Below, one piece after another: positions 43,821 through 56,039 of a DNA stretch of 64,000 nucleotides. Numbering within the stretch: position 1 is the first letter of the stretch; each line of letters begins with the position of its first letter. The notes under the pieces are model-generated. The model was not told the origin of the DNA and ran no database searches. It saw only the letters and a program-made list of their open reading frames with translations. The position numbers were made by a program, and so were the translations under genes. Source of the DNA: Larix kaempferi (taxonomy: Eukaryota > Streptophyta > Pinopsida > Pinales > Pinaceae); NCBI GenBank assembly GCA_027924585.1, contig BSBM01000068.1, positions 12,125,501-12,189,500 on the forward strand, read 5' to 3'.

Positions 43821-44940
43821 ATATATATAGTATCATTTATATTTTTTTGACCATAGATATATATATTCACTTATTAACAAGATTAAAATATATGTATTAA
43901 AACATTTTCTTATAGTTTATTTGGTATTAAAACATTTTTTTATAGTTTTTGTAACAAGTTTGCATATTTCTTTCATGGAACTATTGAAATGACCAAGCAT
44001 ACCTAATATGCTTTTTATCTTTTCTATACTGTGGATAAAGTTTTTGAGACTTTATCGTCGTATGATATCGTTATTTCATCAATTAATTAGATGCATCAAT
44101 GGAAAAATTGTAGTGAGAATGGTGTCAAATAATCTTGGATTAGTGAATGCAACCTACACTAAAAAAATAAATACAATTATTACTCCTATTAATAAATAAT
44201 GGTAGGATGTTTATAAACTAAAATGAATGACCATGAAACATTTGTAATGGCAGGATGTTTATAAACTCAAATGAATTACCATGAAACATTTGTACCTGAA
44301 GCTCTTGGTTATGGAAAAAAGTCTTCAAATAATTCTACATAACCTTGATATGAGTCCCAGATTGGAGAATGCAACCTATGCTTGGAGAATGCAACCTATG
44401 CGAAAAAATAAATACAATGTATTACTCCTATTAATAAATAATGGTAGGATGTTTATAAACTAAAATGAATTACTATGAAACATTTATACTTGAAGTTCTT
44501 AGTTATGTAGTGTTTTTTCCATCTCTTGGAGCATGCTAATTCCTCTCGTGTATTACTAACACCTATAAGCAAATAAATACTTGTTATGATTTGTTACCAC
44601 ATACAAATGAAGCTATACTTTCACTACCAGAGAACGAAGCAATAAAACGAGCTAATTACCACTCATGTCGAGGAAAATATATTGACTGAATCCTATCCAT
44701 CTAAGTACCCTATATATAGTAATAAGCAATTTACCAGTTAATCCCAAGATGAAGTTTCGGTATATTGAAGTGCCAAAATTTTTTCCAACAGTTCTGCTAT
44801 GCGTGGCCTTATGATGTGCATTATTACTCTTTCTACAGAGATTAAGATACCTACAACATCCACTCAAATTAGACCTCATTGAATTGAATTTGATGAGAAA
44901 ATCTTAATCAACTAAGTATATATATACATATTGCAATCAA
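43821..44940. repeat. AT-rich DNA with duplicated segments
   Basis: The segment GGATGTTTATAAACT.AAATGAAT.ACCATGAAACATTTG occurs near 44203, 44252 and 44451, and GAGAATGCAACCTATGC is tandemly doubled at about 44364-44400. No gene is recognised. Confidence 0.6.
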
Positions 44941-45240
44941 GAAGGCCTATTTGGAAGTCGCCAAACACTAAGACAAGAAAGGAGGCCATGAAGAGAGTGA
45001 TGCAGCAGATGTGCATAAATGTAAGGGAAAATTTTAAGTTAGCGAAGAAGTTCGGGTAAATATCAGAAAGGAAAGGTCTCCACAGGGACAATACCATAAA
45101 TTGAAGCCTTGGAAAGTTGGACCTTATAGAATATTTAAGGTTATAAAGGACAATGCATAAATATGGATCGACCAATTTTGCACATCCCCACTCGATAGTG
45201 CATCGTCTAGTAAGGGAAATGTGCATTTCCCCCTCAATTG
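44941..45240 (+). pseudogene. Gypsy integrase C-terminal relic
   Basis: A broken plus frame near 45090-45190 reads GQYHKLKPWKVGPYRIFKVI followed by K-D-N-A-Y, the typical post-core segment of Ty3/gypsy integrases. Several stops and no flanking LTR. The start phrase (GGAAGTCGCCAAACACTAAG, 44951) recurs at 46151, a possible trace of an LTR or duplication. Confidence 0.5.
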
Positions 45241-45699
45241 AACCTACTTCAGAATCAACTAAGTCACCTTAATCACTTGAATCAATGGCTTAAAAACCAA
45301 ATAGAGGTATTTTTTACTAAGCTTCTGATCCGCTACTCTGCCAAAGCCACAAGAAATATTGATAGTGTAGGTAGGCATGAATGAAAGGCACTCAATAAAC
45401 CTTGTTGTATGAATCAATAAAAAAACTAAGAACCTCGCCCTCCTGATGGTATTTAGAGTGGCTCTAAAACTCGCCCCTATATATTATGAGGATTTCCCCT
45501 ATTTTGGGTCAAAATATTTAGGTGGGAATTGGGGCATATGCATGTAACTTATTTCAAAATCCAAATTCCTGCTATGGGGATGAGGATGTAAGAGAGCACT
45601 TCTCCAGGGATGGGGAAAGACCGGAACTTTGGTCAAGGACCACACCTAGGTTAGCTTTGCATATCTTCTTTCCTTGAATAAAAATAGGAACAGACTGAG

Positions 45700-45840
45700 T
45701 ATCAATCTGCTTGGTTTGGTTTGGAACAACATAAGAGGATTGACCACCTTCAAGCCTATGAATTTGAGATCATCTATAAGAATGGAAAAGTTAATATTTT
45801 TATAGATGCTTTATATCGATAAGATGAACTGCTACGATGA
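45700..45840 (+). pseudogene. Gypsy RNase H relic
   Basis: The plus frame reads RIDHLQAYEFEIIYKNGKVN then I-F-I-D-A-L, corresponding to the L-Q-x-Y-x-F-E-I-I-Y-x-x-G-K-x-N-x-x-A-D-A-L end of gypsy RNase H. It lies 3' of an integrase scrap, so the order is scrambled and more than one relic is likely. The following 45841-46230 has no recognisable domain. Confidence 0.5.
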
Positions 45841-46230
45841 TAAGTAACATAACAATTTCCATCGGAATAGTCTCATGGGATGCCTATGACCAGTGTTCTT
45901 GTTAACTTACATATCGTCATCTATATAATAGAGATTGAAGAAGGCATCATAAGAGACTACATTCAATCGAGGCCCACAATTTACAAGCACATGCTTCATT
46001 TCATATTAACCTACATTGCACTCTATGAAAAAATGAGGCGCATCATTCTTCTTCTCGGGCTGAGGCTCAGGATAAAGTACTACTTATCCTTAGACAAGAA
46101 ACACCTTTGCTGGCTCCTCGAATGTTGGTCCTCGATCATCAGGGGGCCTAGTTGGAAGTCACCAAACACTAAAACAAGAAAGGCTGCCCTGAAGACAATG
46201 AAGTCTATTTTTTGCAAGGATGGTTGCTAA

Positions 46231-49200
46231 TACCAGCAGAGGAATATAGTAGAATAGCGGAGTTAAGAAAAGAAGAGTTATCATCGGTGAAGTAGCCATC
46301 ACTAAATTACATACAACTGTCTTGCACCCTACATTGAAGTTCATTTCTGATCTAGATAAATAAGATGCAATGCAAAACTTGATTAATTTTATTTTCTATC
46401 GAAAGTCCATGTTGAGACTTATCTAAGCTAGATATATTAGTATAGATTCATGTTAATATTGAGAGAGAAAAAAAAAGTTAAAATATCGTAACATAAGCAT
46501 AAAAAAATTTAAATGCAAATATTCATTTTTAGGTTTTGATTAAGGTTAGATTACTTGGGTTGTGCCCATTAAATAAACATAAAATTTGTTTAATTCATTG
46601 TTAAACATCGGCCCCTACCAGGTTATCACATGAGTTGTTTCCATTAAATAAGCATAAAATTTACATGTGGTAATGTAGGAAGAGGTGCAATTGTACATGT
46701 TTGGGTAAGCAGACACACGAGGGCTGGAGATAAGTGGTTCCCCTAGCTCCCTCAATCTCTCCTAAAGAAAAATAACTAAGCTTTTAAAGCACTAACGACA
46801 TCAACATGAATATAAGTGGCAGTTTCTCATCCTCCATGTCCCTCTATATCTATTAAAAAATGAGGTGATATCGGTACATTTAGGTATATTACACTACTCG
46901 GAAGCAAAGCCAATATTCAAGTCAATGCAATATTCAACTATAGCCTTTTCAGCTTCACTAACTGCATCATTTTCACCTTCATGTTAGTCATTACCAAGTA
47001 CACGTTTTGACCTACTTCTCTTTGCATTAATATATTCCATATATCTCCATGCATGCATTATATTTTGGAATTTATGGGTTCGGTACATTAAACTAGAGCA
47101 AATCATATACGATATATGAATGAAATGTATAGCTACTATGTGATATCGAGAGAGTGCATGGAGAAGCATGCTCCATCGAGGGAGTAACATCAATACTAGA
47201 TAAATTGGATCTGGAAAATTCAACAAAGAAGAACCCAACATTCCTACTATTTATGATTGGTATCATCTACTCCTCTCCCTCTCCATTAACAAGTTAGTTC
47301 TTGTATAGTTTGACTGAGACTAGCACTTAAAAATAATTGTTTTTCATTTTCCCAAGGTTAGTTTGATTCTAAATAAGTATGGTTTTTTAGTTTTTACATT
47401 TCTATAGACTAAGAAAACAAATCCATTTACCAAGGAGTCTCCTAAGCCAAAAATACAAAATTGCAAGTTAATTATTACCACTATTTTTATAGAGATACTT
47501 TGTTGTTGGGTTAAATCCTTTCTGTCCCTGTTTTTGGGTTTACAGAGGAGACATGAAATCGAAATGGCCTCCATTAAGAACATATTTTCTCGATAGATTC
47601 CACTAGTCCAAACAGTAATTTATAGTGTTTGTGTGTGTTTCTGATTACACTACATTGAAATATCCACACTCCAAAGCATGGGACTATCAAGCATGGGAGA
47701 GAGCAAGAAATGGTGCTACTAGATGTTAAACATTGATACATTGCACTGATATCTCTGCGCTCCAGAGCATGGGATTGTCAAGCATGGAAGAACGAAGAAA
47801 ATGGTTCATTCGCTTTAGTTTATTAAAGGTGTAGAACAAGGAAAGCACGGGTTTTGGCTCAACCATTGTCAATATGTTTTTCAATAGATGGATAATGAGT
47901 AGGCCTTTAAATTGAGCCAAATTTTACTAGGATCCATATACCATATGGAGAATTTATTTTAAGGCCTCTTTATCTGATAATGCATCTAAACAATTTTCTA
48001 ATTGTTGTTAGTCATAATTTTTGACATATTATTTTTGGATTTGAATCAAATGAATATTGAATGGGAGCACAAAGCAAGAGCAGGGAGGATGACCTCTTAT
48101 AAAACCCTAACTGAATACATTGTAGAGGAATCATACCTAAAGTGCCGCAACCATATAATTTTGTTTAGTTATCCATTTTGATGGAAGCAAGGGTACTGGC
48201 CATGCCATATAAATTTTGGTCCAGTAATGGAAATAAAACCAGGGTAAAACATCGTAAAATGTGCTTCAAGTAAAAGGACAAAGGATTCATTACCCATGAC
48301 AGAGGCTACACCAAGGTAAAACCCTCAATTCCCAGGGTAAAAACCTCAAATCCCATCAGAAGGCAACACTATGTATAGGATTATCTACCGTAGTCAATAA
48401 GCAATTTTAATAACAAATTATCATAACTATGATGGAAAACTAGATTAAAGATAAAAGTTGGACAACATTAGGGAAAGCATTTCTTACCAAGAAGTCTAGA
48501 AGGAAGTCGCTCAAAATAACTATGGGGTTTAAACCCTAAGAGACAAAATGTTGCTCTGCCCATGTAATATCTATTATACAACAAAGAAAATTAGCATTCC
48601 ATAATCATTTCGTAAATACCATAAAAAATAAAAGGAGGAAAATCAATAAGGGTTTTCTCTTTTTCACTTGCGAGAACAGGGATAAAAAACCCTGAGTTCG
48701 TTCACCGTTTGTAGGAGCAAGGTAAAATACTCCAAGCACCTTCCAAGAGTGAGGGGAAATACACCAAGCTATTACCATGCTAAAAATCAACAAAACCTAT
48801 TACCAGTAACCAAACTCCAAGCTAGAGTCGAATGGAAATAACAGCGTGTTCAACTCAAAAACTTCTAGGAAACCAAAACCCTTAGTCATCGCCCGAAAGT
48901 TCTTCTTGAGGAAAGTGTGGAGGCCTCATGGTTGGATCATGGATCTATTTCCATGTGGTAGAGAGGATGGTAGAGATGGGATCCAAACCTACCGCCATTA
49001 AATAATCCATTATGAAATTAATGCACCAAGACCAAACGCTCTTAGTAACAATTTAGTGTTATAATAAAGCCATATGATGTATTATTTATTATAATATGTT
49101 ATATTATTACTTTATGAATATATTTTGTTTTTCATATTAATATTTGGTTATTGTATAGTTATTATATATTTTTTAGTTTTATGGTTTTAGTTATTGTGAT

Positions 49201-49375
49201 TTTAATATTAATTACATTGATAAGTTATACATACTTTTTAATTTATAGTTTTATTGTGTTAATATTAATTATTAGATTAAATTATTGATTATATATATAT
49301 ATATATATATATATTTGTTAATATATTTTAATTATTTAATGTGTGTATATTATAATGTAGAAAAAGTAATTTTAA
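46231..49375. other. AT-rich intergenic DNA, no gene recognised
   Basis: A phrase of about 60 bp (CTCCA.AGCATGGGA.T.TCAAGCATGG) is present twice, near 47670 and 47760. ATTAAATAA(A/G)CATAAAATTT recurs near 46568 and 46646. A (TA)n run lies at about 49290-49314. No coding sequence is supported. Confidence 0.45.
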
Positions 49376-49379
49376 AGTT

Positions 49380-50359
49380 GTTTGAAAAAAATGAGAGATA
49401 GAAATGGATAAGGAGAGAGAGTGGGGGGGGATAGGGGGCAAAGAGGGGGATTACGAGAAGGGATGATGGGGGATATAGGAGGGACACATATAGGGGAGAG
49501 ATAAATATATAGGGGGAGGGAGGGTTGGGGAGAAAGAAGGGGAAGCAAGGAAAGTGAGAGAAATATAGAAAGAGGGATAGGGATAGGGAGAGATAGATAG
49601 AAAGGAATAGGGGAAGCGGGAGAGAGAAATGGTTTATTAGGGGAGAGAGAGAGAGAGAGGAATAGGTAAAGGGAGAAAGACTTAAAAAGAGTGATAGAAA
49701 GGATATAAGAGAGAGCGGGGGGGTTATCTAGAGGGGGAGATAGGGGGAAGGGTGGGATTGGGAGAGGGGGGTGAGAGAGGGGGGCATAGGGAAAGGGAGA
49801 GAGAGAGAGAGAGAAAGAGGGATGGGGAGATGAAGAGAGAGGTATAAATGTGGGGAGAGAGGGGAATATAGGGATAAACATAGGGGAAGAGAGAGGGGGG
49901 AAGGGAGGAAGGGAGAGGGATAAAGAGAGGTGCAAGGGAGGAAGAGGTAGGTAGTTAGGGAAATGGGAAGAGAGAGAGAGAAAGGGGGCGGTAGGGGGAA
50001 ACATAAAGGAGGGGGAAACAAAGAGGAGGGAGTAGGAAGAAATAGAGATAAGGAGAGAGAGAGAGGGGGGGGGGGGTATAGGGGGTCCAAGAGAAAGAGA
50101 AAGAGAGAGAGAGGATGGCACATGGAGGGAGGGAGAGAGCGTGTGGAGAGAGGGAGAGGGTGGAAGAATGATAGAGAGGGGGACTAGGAAAGGGAGAGAC
50201 ATATAGAAAAATAGTGGGGCTTAGAGAGAGGACATAGAGAGTGAAAGAGAAAGGGAAAAGAGAGGTGGTTAGAGTGAGAGGGGGTGGTGAGGGAAATGGG
50301 GATAGAGAGGGGGGTGTTAGGGGAAAATGGGTTCTGAGATATAGAAGGGGGTCATAGCG

Positions 50360-50401
<42 letters not shown>

Positions 50402-50424
50402 ATATAGGAGGGATACATAGGGAG
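49380..50424. repeat. GA-rich purine tract, left part
   Basis: About 1 kb of GAGAGAGAG and GGGGAGAGA words with a 40-bp pure (GA)n near 50358-50397. It is the left half of a purine tract split by the LTR element that follows; the right half is at 55560-55945. Ser/Pro/Leu frames on the minus strand are low-complexity artefacts. Confidence 0.85.
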
Positions 50425-50429
50425 TATAA

Positions 50430-52445
50430 TGTCCCAAATTTGGCATTGGGTCACAATGGACTAATCACATTGGCCATATTCATTAGAGTTTGTCAAATTG
50501 ATGTTAAGGGTCAAATAATTGCCAAGGAGGAAAATTACTAGTTTCCTATGTTTGGGGTGGAAGCTTTGGGATTTGGGATAAGGGGGATAATAAATGATGT
50601 TTGAACATTAGAATGGAATAAATATTTAATAAAGGAGATAAATAAATATATACAAGTGAAAATCAAAGTGGCATTTGATCATGAAGACACATGGACGAAG
50701 TGGTGCCCACATATGGCTAGATTTCCCCACTACACTTGGCATCATTCTCTCACTAATTCGAATTCAAGGTGAATAGTAACATACTTGGGGGAGTTAAAAA
50801 TTTATTATTCATGGAATGACTCATCCAAGGTCGAAATATAGAGGAAGAGTAACTCCCATGGAAGAGGAAGAGGCAATTTGGAGCTAGTGGGACACTTGGG
50901 CTAGATTCCATAGCTCTATGACAACAATAATGAAGATGCTATGACACCTATGACAAAAATCAGACCTGAAGATTGAAATATGACATATATGACATGTCAG
51001 GGATAAAAACAGCCTCCAATAGGGTGCTTAAGGGAGTTAGAGAAGCTAAGATGCTTCCACATGTGATTTGGTGGAAGTGGGAAACTAGGAATTGTTGTAC
51101 AAGTGACATTCTTTGGAATCTCTTCCCAACTTGAGTTGGAATGAGTCTCTTAGAAGGAATTCGACCCATGGAGGACATTAGAAGTTTATAAAATTCATGA
51201 ACAAAGAAGAATAGCGGCTTTTGATCATTTGTAGAATTTGCAATTACATTTGTGAAGAGGGAGAGCTAGTGGATGACAAGTTTCTTGCCTTAGCCAATTT
51301 CGAGGGTTAAAGATTCCCATCCAAGTTGGTAATTGGAAAGGCCATTCAGACCTTTCAATTGGAGCTTTAATGGAGTCTTTATTTTTAGGTGTAAGCTACA
51401 GGGAAGCTCATGGTTTCTTCTATTGCATCTCACTCCTTCAACCATTTCCAGTTTTGATGGCATATTCTTGATCCTTGAGGGAGGGCATTTTTGGTGAGAT
51501 ATTGTACTCTTTGGGGGAGATTCTAATGGCACATTTATTTTTTAATATGAATTAAATACTCTTTTATTCATCTTCAAAAAGTTTCAGGTCAAAATTCCAA
51601 GTAGAAATGTATAAATCTCATTTTTAATGAAAGAACAGTGTCATTTCCCCACTACCTTGTTGTGAACCAATGTAATGTTGATGGATTCGAATGGATAAGT
51701 AAAATACTGATGGTTTATATATTAATGGAATTTTATTTATGTATTATACAATTTTTATGTTTAGTGCTCAAACATTTGAAGTCATTTTACTCAGTTTATT
51801 TACATTTGGAGAAGATTTGGTGCCATTTCCCAAGGGGTCGAACTAGTGATTTTTGATGTTGTTTGGGAGAGGTTTGGAACAGAATTAATAACTAAATCAT
51901 GGTAAATTTGGGACCTTAATAATATCCTTGAGACATCCCCTACCTATGTTCAGAAATTTGAGTGGGTTTGGAGGCATTTGGGAAGCCATTGTCAGTACTT
52001 GCCCCAAGGGGATTTGAACCCCAAATTACTAGTAAAATTGCATACTTGGTCCAGAATCTTAAGAGAGTTTGAAGAGGTCTTTTGGTGGCCATATCTAATC
52101 CATGAACATAATATTCAAGTCCTAATATCATTCATACACCTTCCTTGAATATTTGAAGGCACTTGGAGTCAATTTGAGACCTAGAGACCAATACTAGTCA
52201 AACAAAAATTACTAGTAAAGATCTCTACATTGGCCATAATTGAAAGAGGATTTGCAGAAGAATTTTAAAGGTCCAAAAGCATCCCTGAAACAAATATTTA
52301 TGTTCTAACATCATCCATATACCTTCTCAAAATATTTGGGATCAATTGGAGCAATTTGGGGACCTAGAGCTCAAAACTAGCCAAAGGTCGTACTAGGGAA
52401 AAAAGTGAAAAATTGCCATTTTAATAAAATTATTAAAAAGGGACA
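50430..52445 (+). repeat. LARD 5' LTR (2016 bp)
   Basis: Direct repeat of 53539-55554 of equal length, with scattered substitutions. Contains only short, non-conserved frames. Confidence 0.92.
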
Positions 52446-52451
52446 TTAAAG

Positions 52452-52518
52452 TGGTATCAGAGCCAGGTTTCGATCCCGGGACCTATGGGTTATGGGCCCA
52501 CCATGCTTCCGCTGTGCA
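52452..52518 (-). other. Antisense initiator tRNA-Met copy at the primer site
   Basis: From the primer site TGGTATCAGAGCCAGGTT onward the plus strand keeps matching the complement of plant initiator tRNA-Met: T arm (TTTCGATCC at 52469-52476), variable region, the anticodon arm around GGGTTATGGGCCC (52487-52499) and the D-arm side (GCTTCCGCTG at 52505-52514). Only a few mismatches occur. It stops before the 5' acceptor stem. On minus this is a truncated tRNA-iMet(CAU)-like gene with a conserved B box (GGATCGAAACC) but a poor A box. The comparison uses the tRNA sequence from memory. Confidence 0.82.
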
Positions 52519-53346
52519 CATGATCTCACAACAGTTCCACCAGCCAATTGCGGAGAAGATGAATTAAAGATTTCGATGGGTAAGAGTTGTAAAGATTTAA
52601 GGTTGGTTCATAATTCCTCAGCCCCTACTTCTTTTTCAGCCACATCAATTGGGGATGAAAATTGGGTGAAAGGTTTTTTTCTAGTGGTGCCACATGAGGG
52701 GTATGAAACTCCTACCTCTCCTTTTGATGATGACATGAATATAGCACCTCATTATTTACATTTGCAACAGAATATTTTATTTCCTTATGATGATACATAT
52801 ATTCATGGATACACTTATGATGTTCACTTGAGTGACTTGAAGACTCATGATCTTCCTTTCTCCTTGCTTAGTTCAATTGATGTTGGAGGAACTTCATTAA
52901 CTACTTGGATGAAAGAATACAGGGCTAATTGTTTTGATGCATCTTACATATTTTTGGAGCAGTAGTATAGGACATTGGATACTCACCCATGTCATTGGAT
53001 CAGATTTGATTATTCACTCGATGCTTGTATGCACCTGGAAAATAGTGGTCTACTTACTTGGAGGTATAAGCACTTTCATGATTCCTTGATGAAGCACCTC
53101 CTTGATGTACTTTTTCATTATGTTGTTATGTACTTTGATGATATATATTTTGTACTCATGATGTTTGGAAGAATGCATACAAGAAAATGGGATCCAAGAG
53201 TCCTCTTATCTAATGGTGTGGGTTGGAGAGCACTCTTAATTGTTGGGGTGCAATGCAAGCAATGGGACCCTGGAATAATTTTTATCTCATTGGTTTCGAA
53301 TTTTTTTGGGGAAAAAAGCAGTATGGGAGATGGATTTCCCACTTAA
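52492..53346 (+). pseudogene. Orphan ORF inside the LARD, unknown function
   Basis: A 157-codon frame (52492-52965) and a 123-codon frame (52975-53346) in different frames look like one former protein of about 280 residues, broken by a stop after FLEQ. It is acidic and rich in Asp, His and Tyr (PTSPFDDDMNIAPHYLHLQQ; TYDVHLSDLKTHDLPFSLLS). There is no signal peptide or membrane segment, and I recognise no family. The first ATG is within the tRNA-derived segment; a later Met (MGKSCKDLRL, 52576) is a more natural start. It could be a captured host exon or a remnant of a gypsy accessory frame. Confidence 0.4.
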
Positions 53347-53520
53347 TAGAGTGTTTTTAATCAGATTAGTTCAGCAGCAAGCATGGTGGTTCCTCTCTAA
53401 AATCTTCATGGAAACTCAAAGACTCAAAGTTAGGCAATTCAATGGCAACTTCAAAGAATTATACAGAAAGCAAGTTTTTCAACACCCATGTTTGAAATTG
53501 CTTCAGGACAAGCAATTTTG

Positions 53521-53538
53521 GGAAGGGAGGATTTTTCA
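53521..53538 (+). other. LARD polypurine tract region
   Basis: GGAAGGGAGGATTTTTCA directly precedes the 3' LTR start TGTCCC at 53539. The purine run GGAAGGGAGGA is the likely plus-strand primer. Confidence 0.65.
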
Positions 53539-55554
53539 TGTCCCAAATTTGGCATTGGGTCACAATGGCCTAATCACATTGGCCATATTCATTATAGTTT
53601 GTCAAATTGATGTTAAAGGTCAAATAATTGCCAAGGAGGAAAATTACTAGTTTCCTAGGTTTAAGGTGGAAGCTTTGGGATTTGGAATAAGGGGGATAAT
53701 AAATGATGTTTGAACATTAGAATGGCATAAATATTTAATAAAGGAGATAAATAAATATATACAAGTGAAAATAAAAGTGGCATTTGATCATGAAAACACA
53801 TGGAGGAAGTGGGACCCACATATGGCTAGATTTCCCCACTACACTTGGCATCATTCTCTCACCAATTCGAATTCAAGGTGAATGGTAACATACTTGGGGG
53901 AGTTAAAAAGGTATTATTCATGGCATGACTCATCCAAGGTAAAAATATAGAGGAAGAGTAATTTCCATGGAAGAGGAAGAGGCAATTTGGAGCTAGTGGG
54001 ACACTTGGGCTAGATTCCCTAGCTCTATGACAACAATGATGAAGATGCTATGAAACCTATGACACAAATCAGACCTGAAGGATGACATATGACATATATG
54101 ACATGTCATGGCTAAACAGATCCTCCAATAGGGCTCTCAAGGGAGTTAGGGCAGCTAAGATGCTTCCGCATGTGATTTGGTGGAAGTGGGAAACTAGGAA
54201 TTATTGTACAAGTGGCATTCTTTGGAATCTCTTCCCAACTTGAGTTGGCATGAGTATATTGGAAGGAATTCAACCCATGGAGGAAATTAGAAGTTTATAA
54301 AATTCACTAACAAATAAGAATAAAAAATTTTGATCATTTGTAGAATTTGCAATTACATTTGTGAAGAGGGAGAGCTAGTGGATGACTAGTTTCTTGCCTT
54401 AGCCAATTTCGAGGGTGAAAGATTCCCATCCAAGTTGGTAATTGGAAAGTCCATTCAGACCTTTCATTTGGATCTTGAATGGAGTCTTTATTTTTAGCTG
54501 TAAGCTACAGGGAAGCTCATGGTTTCTTTTATTGCAGCTCACTCCTTCAACCATTTCGAGTTTTGATGTCATATTCTTGATCCTTGAGGGAGGGCATTTT
54601 TGGTGAGATATTGTACTCTTTGGGGGAGATTATAATGCCCCATTTATTTTGTAATATGAATTAAATAATATGTTTTTCATCTCCCAAAATTTTCAGGTCG
54701 AAATTCCAATTAGAAATGTATAAATCTCATTTTTAATGAAAGAATAGTGCCATTTCTCCACTACCTTGTTGTGAACCAATGTAATGTTGGTGGATTCGAA
54801 TGGATAAGTAAAAAAATTATGGTTTAGTTATGAATGGAATGTTATTTATGTATTATACAAGTTTCATATTTAGTGCTCAAGAATTTGAAGTCATTTTACT
54901 CAGTTTATTTACATTTGGAGAAGATTTGGTGCCATTTCCCCAAGGGTCAAACTAGTGATTTTTGTTGTTGTTTGGGAGAGGTTTGGAACAGACTTAATAA
55001 ATAAATCATGGTTCATTTGGGACCTTAATAAAATTATTTAGACATATCCTACCTCTTTTCAAAAATTTGAGTGGGTTTGGAGGCATTTGGGAAGTCATTT
55101 TCAGTACTTACCCCAGGGGGTTTTGAACCCCAAATTACTAGTAAAATTGCATACTTGGTCCAGAATCTTAAGAGAGTTTGAAGAGGTATTTTGGTGGACA
55201 TATATAATCCATGAAAATCATATTAACTTACTAATATCATTCATACACCTTCCTTGAAGATTTTAAGGCATTTGGAGTCAATTTGAGACCTAGAGACCAA
55301 TACTAGTCAAAGGGAAATTACTAGTAAAGTTCCCTACATTGGCTAGAATTGAAAGAGGATTTGAAGAAGTATTTTAAAGGTCAAAAAGCATCCATGAAAC
55401 ACATATTTATGTTCTAAAATCATCCATATGCCTTCTCAAAATATTTGGGATCAATTGGAGAAATTTGGGGACCTAGAGCTCAAAACTAGTCAAAGGTCGA
55501 ACTAGGGAAAAAAGTGAAAAATTGTCACTTTAATAAAATTATTAAAAAGGGACA
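53539..55554 (+). repeat. LARD 3' LTR (2016 bp)
   Basis: Same length and ends as the 5' LTR. Ends GGGACA, then the GA-rich tract resumes within 10 bp. Confidence 0.92.
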
Positions 55555-55559
55555 TTATA

Positions 55560-55751
55560 GGGAGAGAGGGGGGGGGGGGGTTATTGGGAGAGGGGAGGGT
55601 ATATTTAGAGAGAGAGAGAGAGAGATGGGGGGATAGGGAATGAAAGAGAGAGATAAAAAGAGGGATGTGGAGAGGAAACAATAGATAGAAAGGGGGAGAG
55701 AGAGGGGGGGTTACAGAAAGAGAAAGAGGGGGATATAGGGGGTTAGACATG

Positions 55752-55793
<42 letters not shown>

Positions 55794-55945
55794 GAGGGGG
55801 GGATAAGGGAGGGAGAGAGAGGGGGGGATAAGGGAGGGAGAGAGAGGGGGGGAGGGAGAGAGAGGGAAAAAGAGAGGGGTGTAGAGAGAGAGAGAGAGAG
55901 GAGGGTTAGTTAAGGAAAGGGGAAAATAGAGAGGGGGTAGGGGGT
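55560..55945. repeat. GA-rich purine tract, right part
   Basis: GGGAGAGAGGGGGG and (GA)n words, with a pure (GA)n near 55755-55788 and a repeated GGGGGATAAGGGAGGGAGAGAG. It continues the tract at 49380-50424. Confidence 0.85.
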
Positions 55946-56039
55946 CAAACCTTACCATAGGAATTGAACTTGGTTCAATGGTGAACAACATGGTACTTAA
56001 ACTAGTTGAGTTATCACTTGTGGTTACAAGTTCCATGAG

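Larger units (their letters stand above)
50430..55554 (+). mobile_element. LARD-like LTR retrotransposon, very long LTRs
   Basis: Two 2016-bp LTRs (50430-52445 and 53539-55554) begin TGTCCCAAATTTGG and end AAAAAGGGACA, so the ends form the inverted repeat TGTCCC/GGGACA. The interior is only 1093 bp, with a primer site at 52452, a conserved-looking frame and a purine tract at 53521-53531. There is no Gag, protease, RT or integrase, so it must rely on another element's proteins. It is inserted in the GA-rich tract. Flanks are TATAA on the left and TTATA on the right, not a clean duplication. Confidence 0.9.

Noticed and set aside
44912-45226. 104-codon minus-strand frame
   Set aside because: The plus strand in the same place reads as the gypsy integrase tail, so the minus frame is a shadow.
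49372-50446. 276-, 163- and 131-codon Ser/Pro/Leu frames on the minus strand
   Set aside because: Artefacts of the GA-rich tract.
53095-53170. V-V-M-Y-F-D-D-I-Y in the LARD ORF as a possible gypsy RT active site
   Set aside because: The short resemblance to V-V-Y-x-D-D-I-L is not accompanied by any other RT motif upstream or downstream at the right spacing.
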